This document shows positions 50,947-59,632 of a stretch of DNA of 64,000 nucleotides, piece after piece. The notes under the pieces are model-generated. The model was given only the letters and a program-made list of their open reading frames with translations, ran no database searches and was not told the origin of the DNA. A program made the translations under genes and the position numbers. The stretch comes from CBDCVA01 sp965222935 [NCBI: Candidatus Latescibacterota bacterium] (GTDB lineage: Bacteria; Latescibacterota; CBDCVA01). How positions within the stretch are numbered: the first letter of the stretch is position 1; each line of letters starts with the position of its first letter. Location: assembly GCA_965222935.1 (NCBI GenBank), contig CBDCVA010000002.1, positions 186,001 through 250,000 of the forward strand. Direction: 5' to 3'.

Positions 50947-51489
50947 TTAAGCCGGTTCCTTGCCGTACATGCGCCTGACCTCCTGACGATGCGCCTCGCC
51001 CTCGCGCTCGAAGGTTTCCTTCGCGTGGGGGATGCCGTGGTAGTAGTCGGGCTGCACGTAGTCTTTGCGAAGAGGGTGGCCCTCCCAGTCGGACGCAGTG
51101 AGAATGCGCCTGAGGTACGGGTGGCCATCGTACAGGATTCCGATGAGGTCATACGCCTCGCGCTCGTGCCACTCCGCCGTTCGCCACACGTCGGCCACCG
51201 AAGCGATGTGAGGCGCCTCGCGCGGTGCCCGCGCCTTGAGCACGATCCTATGCCTGTATTTCAAGCTCTGGAGGTGGTAGACCGTCGCTAGGCGTTCGCC
51301 TTCGTCCACTCCTGAGAGGCACCATAGAGCGTCGAAGGCGAGCCGGGACTCCTCCTTCAGGAACCGCCCCACGTCCCTTACGGCGTCCGGGCGCACATCA
51401 ATCCAGACATCGATCGCTTCCGGCTCGAAGCCGACGATCTTATCCCCGAACCGCTCGGAGACCAGCTTGTGAATTTCGGCGGCTTCCAC
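50947..51489 (-). CDS. nuoC: NADH-quinone oxidoreductase subunit C
   Basis: 180 aa, 30-kDa subunit. The signature HEREAYDLIGILYDGHPYLR and the following WEGHPLRKDYV are clear. Separate from nuoD (not fused, unlike E. coli). Starts with GTG at 51489. It sits on the peripheral arm next to NuoD and NuoB. Confidence 0.95.
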   Translation of the reverse strand: MEAAEIHKLVSERFGDKIVGFEPEAIDVWIDVRPDAVRDVGRFLKEESRLAFDALWCLSGVDEGERLATVYHLQSLKYRHRIVLKARAPREAPHIASVADVWRTAEWHEREAYDLIGILYDGHPYLRRILTASDWEGHPLRKDYVQPDYYHGIPHAKETFEREGEAHRQEVRRMYGKEPA

Positions 51490-51514
51490 GTTCGGTCGAA
51501 GGTGGGTGACGAGA

Positions 51515-52021
51515 TCAGGCGCTCTTAGCGAGGCTCATCCGTCGTACCTTCTCCTGGAGCGACATGATCCCGTGCAGCAGCGCCTCGGGGTGCGGCGGGC
51601 AACCGGGCACGTAGACATCCACGGGGATGACCAGGTTGACGCCCTTCATGACGTGGTACCCGAACTCGTAATAGGGCCCCCCCCCGGTGGCGCAACTGCC
51701 CATCGCGATCACCCATTTGGGCTCCGGCATCTGGTCGTAGAGCAGCTTGACCCGAGGGCCCATCTTGTGGTTGACCGTCCCCGCGACGATCATGACGTCC
51801 GCCTGCCGGGGCGTTGCGCGGAAGACCTCGGCCCCGAACCGCGCCATGTCGAAGCGCGATGTGCCCGTGGCCATCATCTCGATGGCACAGCACGCCAGGC
51901 CGAACGTCATCGGCCAAAGCGATGACAGCCGGCACCAGTTGATCAACTTGTCCACGCTGGACAAGAAGACGTTGTGTTGCAGATCGGGCTCGAGCTCGGG
52001 TTCCTTCATCTCTATGCGCAT
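51515..52021 (-). CDS. nuoB: NADH-quinone oxidoreductase subunit B
   Basis: 168 aa, carries the terminal cluster N2. Ligands are Cys44 and Cys45 in [10 protein letters not shown], Cys110 in GSCATGG and Cys141 in [16 protein letters not shown] 52021 has GGGAG upstream and is the first start of the conserved region. A run of nine C/G residues (51677-51685) lies in the Gly-rich loop, but the frame is intact. Unusually, a lipoprotein gene separates it from nuoA. Confidence 0.96.
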   Translation of the reverse strand: MRIEMKEPELEPDLQHNVFLSSVDKLINWCRLSSLWPMTFGLACCAIEMMATGTSRFDMARFGAEVFRATPRQADVMIVAGTVNHKMGPRVKLLYDQMPEPKWVIAMGSCATGGGPYYEFGYHVMKGVNLVIPVDVYVPGCPPHPEALLHGIMSLQEKVRRMSLAKSA

Positions 52022-52026
52022 GGAGA

Positions 52027-52548
52027 TCACTCCCTTGATCGGCGTCCGATGAACCCTCTCGATTCTGCCCGCGCTGTGGACACAAGATAGTAGGTGTGTT
52101 CGAACTTCCGCCCATCGCCAATCAGCCCCGCATACTGCCAATCCCTCTCTTCGGGCAGATGCCCTCTGAGAGAAACTTCACGCTTGACCTCAAGCGAGCT
52201 CCGTTTATCGAACCTGCCGACGCCCACTCGAACAAAACCGGATGCATCCGTTATTCCCGATGCCATGACGGTATGACCGGCGATGCGAGGCACTGATGTC
52301 TCGTGAGTTGGGCGTACAAAGAATAGCACGAAAGCCCCTTCGAGAGGTTCTCGTGTGGTCTTATCATACACGGAGAACTCGGCCCACACCGGGCTCGTTC
52401 TTGTGTGTACGAAGGCATCCGATCTCCAACTCGTATCGGATCGTGCGGCCATGAGTTTCGCGTCAGGGTCCATAACTTCAAGTACTTCGGGTGCCTCAGA
52501 GAGAGCGCTGCAACTCATCACGGCCAACGCAGGCGCCGTGATCCCCAT
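52027..52548 (-). CDS. Putative lipoprotein inserted between nuoA and nuoB
   Basis: 173 aa from ATG 52548. A very short hydrophobic start ([13 protein letters not shown]) with Cys13 resembles a lipoprotein signal lacking the usual positive residues, so export is only a suggestion. The body ([20 protein letters not shown], then [16 protein letters not shown]) looks like a beta-sandwich of the transthyretin/carboxypeptidase-regulatory kind, with a Y-Y-L terminal strand. It lies in the same direction as the nuo genes and ends five bases before nuoB, so it should be co-transcribed. No link to complex I is known. Base use is somewhat less GC-rich than the flanking nuo genes. Confidence 0.65.
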   Translation of the reverse strand: MGITAPALAVMSCSALSEAPEVLEVMDPDAKLMAARSDTSWRSDAFVHTRTSPVWAEFSVYDKTTREPLEGAFVLFFVRPTHETSVPRIAGHTVMASGITDASGFVRVGVGRFDKRSSLEVKREVSLRGHLPEERDWQYAGLIGDGRKFEHTYYLVSTARAESRGFIGRRSRE

Positions 52549-52654
52549 GGCTTTAACACCCCTCACAAGACCGCCCCGAATCGGATCTCTAAGGTCTTCA
52601 CCCACCGTTCCAGATCAGCAAGCATCGATCAACCCGGTAACTGGTACTCTCGAG

Positions 52655-53035
52655 CTAGAGGTGGGTTGTCTTGAGCCAAGCGAGGTCGCCTTTGCGCCAG
52701 ACGTAGATGAGGCCCAAGAGCAGGATCGCGACGAAGATCATCATCTCGACGAAAGCCACGATACCGAACTCTTTGAAGACCACCGCCCAAGGGAACATGA
52801 ACACGATCTCGACCTCGAAGATGGCGAAGACCAGGGCGATGATGTAGAACCGGAAATCGAACTGAATCCACGAATTCCCCAGCGGCACTTCGCCGCACTC
52901 GTAAGTCGAGAGTTTCACCGGATCGGGCTGATTGGGGCGGACCCGGAGCAGCCGAGGGACGATCAGACCTCCGGCCACGAACAACACCCCGATGAGCGCG
53001 AACGTCAGCACGTGGGCGAAGTTCGAGAGGACCAC
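52655..53035 (-). CDS. nuoA: NADH-quinone oxidoreductase subunit A
   Basis: 126 aa with three helices. KLSTYECGEVPLGNSWIQFD and the acidic-helix stretch FAIFEVEIVFMFPWAVVF are the NuoA signature. It begins with GTG at 53035 immediately after the stop of the ferritin-like gene, whose end supplies GGAGG, so the two are translationally coupled. First subunit gene of the operon. Confidence 0.95.
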   Translation of the reverse strand: MVLSNFAHVLTFALIGVLFVAGGLIVPRLLRVRPNQPDPVKLSTYECGEVPLGNSWIQFDFRFYIIALVFAIFEVEIVFMFPWAVVFKEFGIVAFVEMMIFVAILLLGLIYVWRKGDLAWLKTTHL

Positions 53036-53245
53036 TTAGACCTCCTCCTCCACCGTCTGCTGACGAAGCCGCCGCGTCAGCACCTCGGCCCGGTCGGCCT
53101 CCTCGCGCCCCAACGTCGCGAGCGCTTCCCGCGCGTGTGGTGAAAGCACGATCTCTGCCGCGTCCTCGTAAAACTTCCTGGCGCCCTCCGCCCGACGAAT
53201 GGCGATCAGGAGTGCATCCTGCGGTGAGATAGTTGCGTCAATCAT
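53036..53245 (-). CDS. Small ferritin-like / rubrerythrin-like helical protein
   Basis: 69 aa. Two helices, ALLIAIRRAEGARKFYEDAA and EALATLGREEADRAEVLTRR, resemble half of a ferritin-like four-helix bundle, with an E-x6-Y pattern in the first and EE in the second. The E-x-x-H iron motif is not present, so metal binding is doubtful. It is the promoter-proximal gene of the nuo operon and overlaps the Shine-Dalgarno region of nuoA. The role is unknown. Confidence 0.6.
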   Translation of the reverse strand: MIDATISPQDALLIAIRRAEGARKFYEDAAEIVLSPHAREALATLGREEADRAEVLTRRLRQQTVEEEV

Positions 53246-53321
53246 AGTCCTGAACGGCGTTCGATCCGTCGAAGCTTAAACGCCCCATCCAACTTACAGT
53301 TGACCCTCTTTGACCGCCGAG

Positions 53322-53350
53322 AAGATAGCGCGCCGCTGGCCAGCTGGCAA
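53322..53350 (-). promoter_or_regulatory. Probable promoter of the nuo operon
   Basis: Minus strand: TTGCCA (53345-53350), 17-base spacer, TATCTT (53322-53327). About 70 bases of leader before the ferritin-like gene. The divergent homocysteine methyltransferase promoter is 30 bases away. Confidence 0.5.
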
Positions 53351-53379
53351 CTTTTTCAGCGTACTTTGGCGGGCCTCGC

Positions 53380-53408
53380 TTGACGGTCCAGAGGCGGGCC
53401 GCTATTGT
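53380..53408 (+). promoter_or_regulatory. Probable promoter of the homocysteine methyltransferase gene
   Basis: TTGACG (53380-53385), 17 bases, TATTGT (53403-53408). It leaves a leader of about 130 bases that includes a 23-codon Met-rich frame ending at the methyltransferase start. Confidence 0.5.
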
Positions 53409-53471
53409 GTCCAGGGAAGCTGAAGTATAGCTCGTATGATCTTGCCACATCCGAGAAGGCCGGTGACTGCC

Positions 53472-53543
53472 ATGTTGATGATCAAGGTTGACATTTCCCC
53501 GGTGATGATGCGGGATGTTAGCGGTGGAGGAAAGGTTGGTTGA
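53472..53543 (+). CDS. Possible Met-rich leader peptide
   Basis: A 23-codon frame, beginning MLMIKVDISPVMMRDV, with methionines at 1, 3, 12 and 13. Its TGA is directly followed by the ATG of the homocysteine methyltransferase gene, and the GGAGG that serves that gene lies inside the leader. A ribosome reading it would control access to that site, which would fit sensing of charged tRNA-Met (inference). Its own Shine-Dalgarno sequence is weak. Confidence 0.35.
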   Translation: MLMIKVDISPVMMRDVSGGGKVG

Positions 53544-54452
53544 ATGGAACGCGAGGACGCTTTTCTAAAAGCCCTGATCCAGGCTGAGCGGAGTGGCAAC
53601 CCGCTGATCGTCGACGGCGCGATGGGCACGGAACTGATCAGGCAAGGACTGGACCCAAGCGCGAGGTGGAACGTCGAGCGGCCCGAGGTCATCCGCGCGG
53701 TGCACGAGGATTATATCGCCGCTGGAGCGAGGATCATTTACAGCAACACCTTCCGGGGAAACCAGGTGCCTATGGAGCGCGAGGGTCTGCTCGACCGTCT
53801 GACGGAACTGAACGCCGCGGGCGCCGCGCTGGCCCGCCGCGCCGCGGATGATGCCCTGGGTCCGGGAAAGGGGTTCGTCGCGGGAGATATCGGCCCCACC
53901 GGCGAGTTCATGGAACCTTACGGCACGCGCAGCCCTGAGGAATTCTATGCCTGGTACCTGGATCAGGCCCATGCGTTGGCCGAAGGCGGCGTGGACTGCT
54001 TCATCCTGGAGACGATGTTCGATCCTTCGGAGCTGGAGATCGCCATCCGCGTCATCAAAGAGAACATTGGGCTGCCCATCATCGCGACGATGATCTTCGA
54101 TCCCGTAGGCCAGGAGCTGAAGACCATGATGAGCGTCACGCCCAGAGGTGCTGCCCGGATGCTCGACGAGCTGGGCGCCGACGTCATCGGGGCCAATTGT
54201 GGTGGCGTCACGCTCCAGCAGATCGCGCGGATCATCCGTGAGATGCGCGAGCACACCGATGTGCCCCTGCTCGCTAAGCCCAACGCTGGGCTGCCCAAGC
54301 TCGTGGATAATCAGGCCGTGTACGACATGTCGCCCGAGGACTTCGCTGCCGGCATGCGGGAAATCCACGAGATGGGCGCGGTTGCGCTGGGCGGCTGCTG
54401 CGGCACTACCGCCGAGCACCTCCGCCAGATGGTCGTTGCCGTGCGCGAATGA
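53544..54452 (+). CDS. Homocysteine S-methyltransferase family protein
   Basis: 302 aa, the zinc-dependent barrel found in BHMT, MmuM and the N-terminal module of MetH. DGAMGTELIRQGL at the start and the zinc cysteines Cys219 (GANCGG) and Cys285/Cys286 (GGCCGTT) are all present. It transfers a methyl group to homocysteine, giving methionine; the donor (betaine, S-methylmethionine or a corrinoid protein) is not shown by the sequence. GGAGG lies 12 bases before the ATG. Its stop overlaps the next start (ATGA). Confidence 0.92.
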   Translation: MEREDAFLKALIQAERSGNPLIVDGAMGTELIRQGLDPSARWNVERPEVIRAVHEDYIAAGARIIYSNTFRGNQVPMEREGLLDRLTELNAAGAALARRAADDALGPGKGFVAGDIGPTGEFMEPYGTRSPEEFYAWYLDQAHALAEGGVDCFILETMFDPSELEIAIRVIKENIGLPIIATMIFDPVGQELKTMMSVTPRGAARMLDELGADVIGANCGGVTLQQIARIIREMREHTDVPLLAKPNAGLPKLVDNQAVYDMSPEDFAAGMREIHEMGAVALGGCCGTTAEHLRQMVVAVRE

Positions 54453-55594
54453 CCGCCTGCGGAGTGGCCCTCGTCGCGTTCGTCGGGCTGCTCGGCGCCT
54501 GCCATTCGCCCTCGGAGGCCCACCCCGCCGACAGCATCTTCGTCGCAGCCGATGGCAGGACGATGCTTTTCGCAGGTGTTGGACGGCGTCCGTTCGACGT
54601 GACGCAACATACCCTTCCCCTCGGCGGCATCATCACGGGCGGACCCGAGATCGACGACATTCCGGCGCTGGGACTGATCGCACCCCCCATCTTCGAGAGC
54701 GCGGAAACTGCGGCGGAGTGGCTTGCGCCCGAGGATGGGGTCGTGGGCGTGCGGCTCGATGGGGCGGCCAAGGCCTATCCGATCCGGTTGCTCAACTGGC
54801 ACGAGATCGTCAACGATACGCTCGCGGGGTCCGAGGGTCCGCTGCCCATCGTCGTCGTCTGGTCGCCTCTGGCCGCCAGCGTGGCGGTCTTCTCGCGCGA
54901 GATCGAGGGGGAGCCCACGCTCTGGGGCGTCACGGGTAAGGCCCACGACGGCGTCTCTCTGCTCTATGACCGCGCGTCGTACTCGCTCTGGCACCCATTG
55001 CGTCGCTCTGCGGTGGCCGGCCCACGGGCGGGAACGCCCTGGCTCATGCTCCCCATGCCCGACCGACCGCGATGGGCCGAGCTGGTCGTGCGTTTGACCG
55101 CCTTCGCTGCCTGGCGCGCACAGGCCCCCGGGACCCTAATCCTGGCCAGCGGCGGACAGCGCTATCCGAACGACTGGCTGCCTCGCGACTACAGCCGCGA
55201 TCCGTACGCTGCGGCGGTCCTGGTCACGGAGGGGGGCGAAATCCTTGAGAAAGGAGACTACCGGGACCCGGCCACGCCGCTGATGTTCGCCCCGAGCGTG
55301 CGCGACACGCTGGGGCGCCTCTTGCCCAAGGCGCGCGTCTTCGGACTAGACCTCGGCCTCGGCGCCGTGAAGGCCTACCCCCTGGATGCCCTTCCGGTCG
55401 GGCCGGCTGTCATGGACACGCTGGCGGGACGCGCCGCCAAAGTGCACCGTGCCGATTCGCTGAGCGCCTACGCCCTCGACGCCGCCGGGCGTCAGCTTCC
55501 CGGTGTAACGGCTTTCTGGTTCGCTTGGTACGCGGCCAGGCCTCACACGGCGCTTTGGTCGCCCAAGGCGGCGCGCTCTGCGCCCGAGCGCTAG
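54449..55594 (+). CDS. DUF3179-domain putative lipoprotein
   Basis: 381 aa. The signal is short: VALVAFVGLLGAC with Cys18 as lipobox cysteine. The rest is a DUF3179 protein, shown by the blocks VVGVRLDGAAKAYPIRLLNW, HEIVND and VVVWSPLAASVAVFSR, later YPNDWLPRDYSRDPY and KAYPLDAL. The function of DUF3179 proteins is not established. It is coupled to the methyltransferase gene. Its stop and that of the convergent FAH gene share the palindrome CTAG. Confidence 0.85.
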   Translation: MTACGVALVAFVGLLGACHSPSEAHPADSIFVAADGRTMLFAGVGRRPFDVTQHTLPLGGIITGGPEIDDIPALGLIAPPIFESAETAAEWLAPEDGVVGVRLDGAAKAYPIRLLNWHEIVNDTLAGSEGPLPIVVVWSPLAASVAVFSREIEGEPTLWGVTGKAHDGVSLLYDRASYSLWHPLRRSAVAGPRAGTPWLMLPMPDRPRWAELVVRLTAFAAWRAQAPGTLILASGGQRYPNDWLPRDYSRDPYAAAVLVTEGGEILEKGDYRDPATPLMFAPSVRDTLGRLLPKARVFGLDLGLGAVKAYPLDALPVGPAVMDTLAGRAAKVHRADSLSAYALDAAGRQLPGVTAFWFAWYAARPHTALWSPKAARSAPER

Positions 55595-56547
55595 GGCCGG
55601 ACCCGATCACAGCCGAGCGGGTAGCGCAGGTTGATGTCGCTGCCCTGGATGCGCTTGGCCGTGGACATGAGTGTCCCGATCCCTTCCACGGTGATCCGCA
55701 CGACGTCTCCTTCGACGAGGCGATGCTCGTTGGGCACCATGATCCCGGTGCCGGTCGAGACGAGCGTGCCGGCGGGAATCTCCCGGTCGAGGGTCACGAA
55801 CGCGGCGAGCACGTCGAAGCTCCTGTTGATCTCGGACGTGGACGTACGGCCCTCGTGGAGCGTCTCCCCGTCGCGCTCAATGACGGCGCGGATCTCCAGG
55901 TCGTAGGGATCGGGAATCTCGTCGGCGGTGACGAAGACGGGCCCTAGGGCGCAGGCGCCATAGAAGGTCTTGGATTGGGGCAGGAAAAGTGGGTTGGCCC
56001 GCTCGATGTCCCATGCGGAGACGTCGTTGCAGATGGTGTAACCCAGGATGTCGCCGCGGGAGCCGACGGCGAAGGCTACCTCCGGCTCGATGGCGCAGAG
56101 CCCGGAATCGCTCTTGATCCCGATGAAGCCGCCCGGTCCGACCGAATCGCCGGGGTGCGTCGCCTTAGGGAAGAGCTCTGGCCTTTCGCCCTCGTAGACC
56201 TCATCGTAGATCGTCTTAGCCGAGTCCTCGCTTCGGATTGACGCGCTCCGCCTGTAGGTGACGCCTGCGCCCCAGACGACCGCCGGCGAGATAGGCATCA
56301 TCAAGTGCGGCTCGTTCATGCTGGGCTGGACATCCAGTTCGGAGAACGAATAGGGTCCCTCGCCCACGCCGCCCTCAGCGAGCACCTCGTAGAGCAGCGT
56401 CGCGGGCGGAAGCCGCAGCACGTCCGCCGTCCGCAGGATAGCCAGTGTGCTCGGCAGCGCGGATGTCGTGACGTCGGTGACGGACCGGTCATCGACGACG
56501 CCGACCCGGCGCCCCTGGTCAGGGTGGTAGAACTGGGCGAGCTTCAT
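55591..56547 (-). CDS. Fumarylacetoacetate hydrolase family protein
   Basis: 318 aa. The FAH fold is shown by WGAGVTYRRS, the metal ligands in CAIEPEVAFAVG (E-x-E pair) and GYTICNDVSAWDIE, and STGTGIMVPNEHRLVEGDVV. Relatives hydrolyse C-C bonds of 2,4-dioxo acids or dehydrate sugar acids such as those of the 2-keto-3-deoxy-L-fuconate type. AAGGAG lies six bases before ATG 56547. It is divergent from the isocitrate/isopropylmalate-type dehydrogenase, which could feed it or be independent. Confidence 0.9.
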   Translation of the reverse strand: MKLAQFYHPDQGRRVGVVDDRSVTDVTTSALPSTLAILRTADVLRLPPATLLYEVLAEGGVGEGPYSFSELDVQPSMNEPHLMMPISPAVVWGAGVTYRRSASIRSEDSAKTIYDEVYEGERPELFPKATHPGDSVGPGGFIGIKSDSGLCAIEPEVAFAVGSRGDILGYTICNDVSAWDIERANPLFLPQSKTFYGACALGPVFVTADEIPDPYDLEIRAVIERDGETLHEGRTSTSEINRSFDVLAAFVTLDREIPAGTLVSTGTGIMVPNEHRLVEGDVVRITVEGIGTLMSTAKRIQGSDINLRYPLGCDRVRP

Positions 56548-56709
56548 GGCGGGCTCCTTGCGTCAAGGTCATCTTCGTGCCAAACAGGTTGCGCGTTAAG
56601 GATATAGACCTCAATGCCACCTGGTGTCAAGCAGTGGGCCGCGTTTGCAACCACAGAGACATGTGCCCTATCTTCGGGTCCATCCTGTCACGCATTGAAG
56701 GGAGGGTGT

Positions 56710-57801
56710 ATGAGGCGATATCAGATCGCAGTGCTCCCGGGAGACGGTATCGGCCCGGAGGTGGTCGGCGAGGCGATGAAAGTGGCCGAGGTCGTGGCGC
56801 GGCGTGCAGGTGCAAGGCTGGAGTTCGCCGAGTACGAGGCGGGGGCAGGCCTCTATCAGCGCGCCGGTGTGTCCATGCCCCAGGAAGTCTATGACGCCTG
56901 CGATCAGTCCGATGCCATCCTGTTGGGCGCCATCGGTCTACCGGGCGTCCGCCTGCCCGATGGGACCGAGGTCACCGGCGAGGCGGTGTTGCGGTTGCGC
57001 TTCGGGTTCGATCTCTACGCCGGCGTGCGACCGATCCGGCTCTACCCAGGGGTGCCATCGCCACTGGCAGGCGCGGAGGAGTATGGGATCAACTACGTCG
57101 TCGTCCGCGAGAACATCGAGGGCCTCTACGCCTCACGCGGCGGCGGCACCATCACCCGCGACCAGGTCGCGACCGACACGATCGTTCAGACGCGCTCCGG
57201 CACCGAGCGGATCGTCCGCTATGCCTTCGAGCTTGCCCGCAAGCGCTCGGGGTCGGTGGCGAACGGGCAAAAGACCGTCACCTGCGTGGACAAGGCCAAC
57301 ATTCTGCGCAGCTACGTCTTCTTCCGCCGCGTCTTCGACGAGGTCGCCGCCGACTACCCCGATGTGATGACGGATTACGCCTACGTGGATGCCATGAGCC
57401 TCTATCTCGTGCAGGCGCCCGAGCGGCAGGATGTGCTCGTCGCCGAGAACATGTTCGGCGACATCCTGAGCGACCTAGGCGCTGCAACCATCGGCGGTCT
57501 AGGCTTCGCGCCTTCCGCTGACATCGGCGACCACCACGGCCTCTTCCAGCCCTCGCACGGCACCGCACCTGACATCGCAGGGCAGGGGATTGCCAACCCG
57601 ATCGCTACCATCCTCTCGGCGGGCATGATGCTCACGTGGCTGGGCGAACGGGATGCAGACGGCGCACTGGTCGAAGCAGGTGAGGCGGTCGAGCGCGCTG
57701 TCGCTCAAGTGATAGCCCAGCCGCGTCATCGCACGCCGGATGCCGGCGGCGCTGCGCGCACGACTGACGTGGGAGATGCCGTGGCGAACGCGCTCGTTTG
57801 A
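56710..57801 (+). CDS. Isocitrate/isopropylmalate dehydrogenase family protein
   Basis: 363 aa beta-decarboxylating dehydrogenase. IAVLPGDGIGPEVV at the N-terminus, VVVRENIEGLYASRGGGT, KANILR and ENMFGDILSDLGAATIGGLG and GTAPDIAGQGIANPIA are family blocks with the substrate and NAD sites. ATG 56710 has GGGAGG close upstream; earlier in-frame starts add unrelated residues. Substrate could be 3-isopropylmalate, tartrate or homoisocitrate; no leu genes are adjacent, so leuB is not asserted. Confidence 0.9.
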   Translation: MRRYQIAVLPGDGIGPEVVGEAMKVAEVVARRAGARLEFAEYEAGAGLYQRAGVSMPQEVYDACDQSDAILLGAIGLPGVRLPDGTEVTGEAVLRLRFGFDLYAGVRPIRLYPGVPSPLAGAEEYGINYVVVRENIEGLYASRGGGTITRDQVATDTIVQTRSGTERIVRYAFELARKRSGSVANGQKTVTCVDKANILRSYVFFRRVFDEVAADYPDVMTDYAYVDAMSLYLVQAPERQDVLVAENMFGDILSDLGAATIGGLGFAPSADIGDHHGLFQPSHGTAPDIAGQGIANPIATILSAGMMLTWLGERDADGALVEAGEAVERAVAQVIAQPRHRTPDAGGAARTTDVGDAVANALV

Positions 57802-57893
57802 TGGGCTTGGCGCGGAGACGTCAGACCGGTGTCAGTGAGTACGTCCGGTCATGTATCATGCATTTTCGCTGCCCTAAGGCAGCTCAGGAGGCT

Positions 57894-58895
57894 TCAGGCT
57901 GTGAGTTGAGGCACGACGGCTCTCTGGAACTTAAACCGCCACACGTGCTCGCGATAGCCCGAGAGCGGGACGAAGCCATGCCGCTGGTAAAGCCGAAGCG
58001 CGGGCTCGTTTTTCTCGTCGACGAGCAGGGAGAGTATTCGCCCATCAGAGCGCGCCTCGTGGCCGATGACGTGGCGCAGAAGGGCCGCCCCATAGCCGCG
58101 CCCCCGCGCACCGAGGACGGTACCGATCCACTGGATGAACCCGGGGACCACCAGCGCGGCGGCGACAGGGCTTTCGGACGCGAAGGCGACAAAGGAACGA
58201 TCCGCCCCTTCTTCAACCGCTGGGCCGTGATCCGCGCCTGCCTCCTCCAAGTACGCCATCACAGCTTCGACATCGCATAGCTTTCCGCTGGCACGGTGCT
58301 CCCGTCCATTCTGGAACGAGCGAAACATGGCCTGCGCGAAGGCGGCCGGGCCCACGTCGGCCAAACTCCGAAAGCACAGACCCCCTTCCCGTGTGACCGC
58401 ATCTCGGCGCCCGGGTGACCGCGCCATGATGACGTTGTCGGGTAGCTCCTCGAATCCCAGGCGCCGATAGAACGTCCGGAGCGCCTTGTCGTCCCGCGCT
58501 TTCTTTCGCACGTGCCACACGGCATCGAAGACCCTAAATCCACGCTGGTTGCAGTAGTTCAAGGCGTGACGCACCAGCCTCGCCGCCACGGGCCCATCGC
58601 GGTGGGCTGGTAGGACGCGGGGGTAGTAAATGTCCGCGGCCAGGTAGGGGCGTAGCCGCGTCTCCAGCTCGCCCACGATCCGGCCGTCAAGGAGCGCGAC
58701 GAAATACCCCTCCGGCTCGAAATCGGGCCGCTGTGCGGACGCTATCCAACGTGCCGCCCACCGCTCGCAGTTGGCTCCTGCCTCGTCGAACTGTGAGTCG
58801 GAAAGACGAACGCGCAGCCAGTCCTCCTCCTCCCCGGGCGCGAGACTGCGCAGAACCACGCCCTCGGCCGCAACCTGTGGGTCAATGGGCCCCAC
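57894..58895 (-). CDS. Double GNAT-domain N-acetyltransferase
   Basis: 333 aa. Two acetyltransferase domains: the first (about 1-160) has GYFVALLDGRIVGE and a degenerate acetyl-CoA loop (PAHRDGPVAARLVRHALNYC); the second (170-333) has VLGARGRGYGAALLRHVI, the standard R-G-x-G-x-G/A loop, and LYQRHGFVPL. Probably only the second binds acetyl-CoA well. The substrate is unknown. GTG 58895 lies within the end of the LON-domain gene (14-base overlap) with AGGAG ten bases upstream; a TTG ten codons earlier is the alternative. Confidence 0.82.
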   Translation of the reverse strand: MGPIDPQVAAEGVVLRSLAPGEEEDWLRVRLSDSQFDEAGANCERWAARWIASAQRPDFEPEGYFVALLDGRIVGELETRLRPYLAADIYYPRVLPAHRDGPVAARLVRHALNYCNQRGFRVFDAVWHVRKKARDDKALRTFYRRLGFEELPDNVIMARSPGRRDAVTREGGLCFRSLADVGPAAFAQAMFRSFQNGREHRASGKLCDVEAVMAYLEEAGADHGPAVEEGADRSFVAFASESPVAAALVVPGFIQWIGTVLGARGRGYGAALLRHVIGHEARSDGRILSLLVDEKNEPALRLYQRHGFVPLSGYREHVWRFKFQRAVVPQLTA

Positions 58896-59490
58896 GCTCA
58901 GCGCTCTCCTCTCCAAGCGTCTCAAGCCAGCTCAGGAGCGTCGTCAGTCGCTTGCCGGTGGACGCCATCTCAAGGAGCTTCTGACGCACCTCGATCTCGC
59001 AGTCGTCGCTGGTGGCTACGAGCCAGACGAGCTCGCGCGGGCTGCTTGACAGGTCGACGGCCAGATTGGGTCCCCATCCCCGGCGGTGGGAGAGGCGACG
59101 GAAGGCTTCGCGGACCCGGCTCGCTAGCTCCCGAAGGTCCTCAGAATCGCGCTCGTCCTCGAGGTATTCCACACGGCCCCGGAGGAAGGCGCGCCCTTCG
59201 AGGACTTCCAGAAGGCGGAACCGCCTGCGCCCGGCGACGGTGATGTTCATTCGCCCGTCCTCGAAGCGCTTCGTGACGTCCACGATAACCGATGAGCAGC
59301 CCAGCCCGGCCATCCTTTCCTCCGTCTGGCAGACGATACCGAAGGGGTTGTCCAACGCCAGACATTCTCCGATCATCTCTTTGTAGCGAGGCTCGAAGAT
59401 GTGGAGTGGCAGGGAAGCCCCCGGAAAGAGCACGAGGGGTAGCGGAAAAAGCGGCAGCTCCGTTGGTGCCTTCTCGACAAGCCGTTCCAT
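58882..59490 (-). CDS. LON N-terminal substrate-binding domain protein
   Basis: 202 aa, stand-alone LON domain: LPLFPLPLVLFPGASLPLHI then FEPRYKEMIG at the start, GCSSVIVDVTKRFEDGRMNI in the middle, and a helical C-terminus ending in KLLEMASTGKRLTTLLSWLE. There is no ATPase or protease part, so it is not Lon itself; free LON-domain proteins may act as adaptors, which is not shown here. ATG 59490 has GGAGG (59499-59503) eight bases upstream and is preferred over the ATG at 59511. The window also encodes an HspQ-like protein, a Lon-linked family. Confidence 0.85.
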   Translation of the reverse strand: MERLVEKAPTELPLFPLPLVLFPGASLPLHIFEPRYKEMIGECLALDNPFGIVCQTEERMAGLGCSSVIVDVTKRFEDGRMNITVAGRRRFRLLEVLEGRAFLRGRVEYLEDERDSEDLRELASRVREAFRRLSHRRGWGPNLAVDLSSSPRELVWLVATSDDCEIEVRQKLLEMASTGKRLTTLLSWLETLGEESAERGAH

Positions 59491-59632
59491 CGAAAGCACC
59501 TCCGGTGGCATGATTGGCTCTGTTTCCACACTTGTCAAGCTGACGAGGATGGGCGGCTGAAACGGCCGCCCCACCCGCAGCGTCATCTAGGGGGTTCCGA
59601 GATGTGGCGCGCCCCGGGTTCGTTATACTCCT

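Noticed and set aside
51670-51690. C/G homopolymer run in nuoB that could hide a frameshift
   Set aside because: The frame reads [13 protein letters not shown] on both sides of it without a break, so it is intact.
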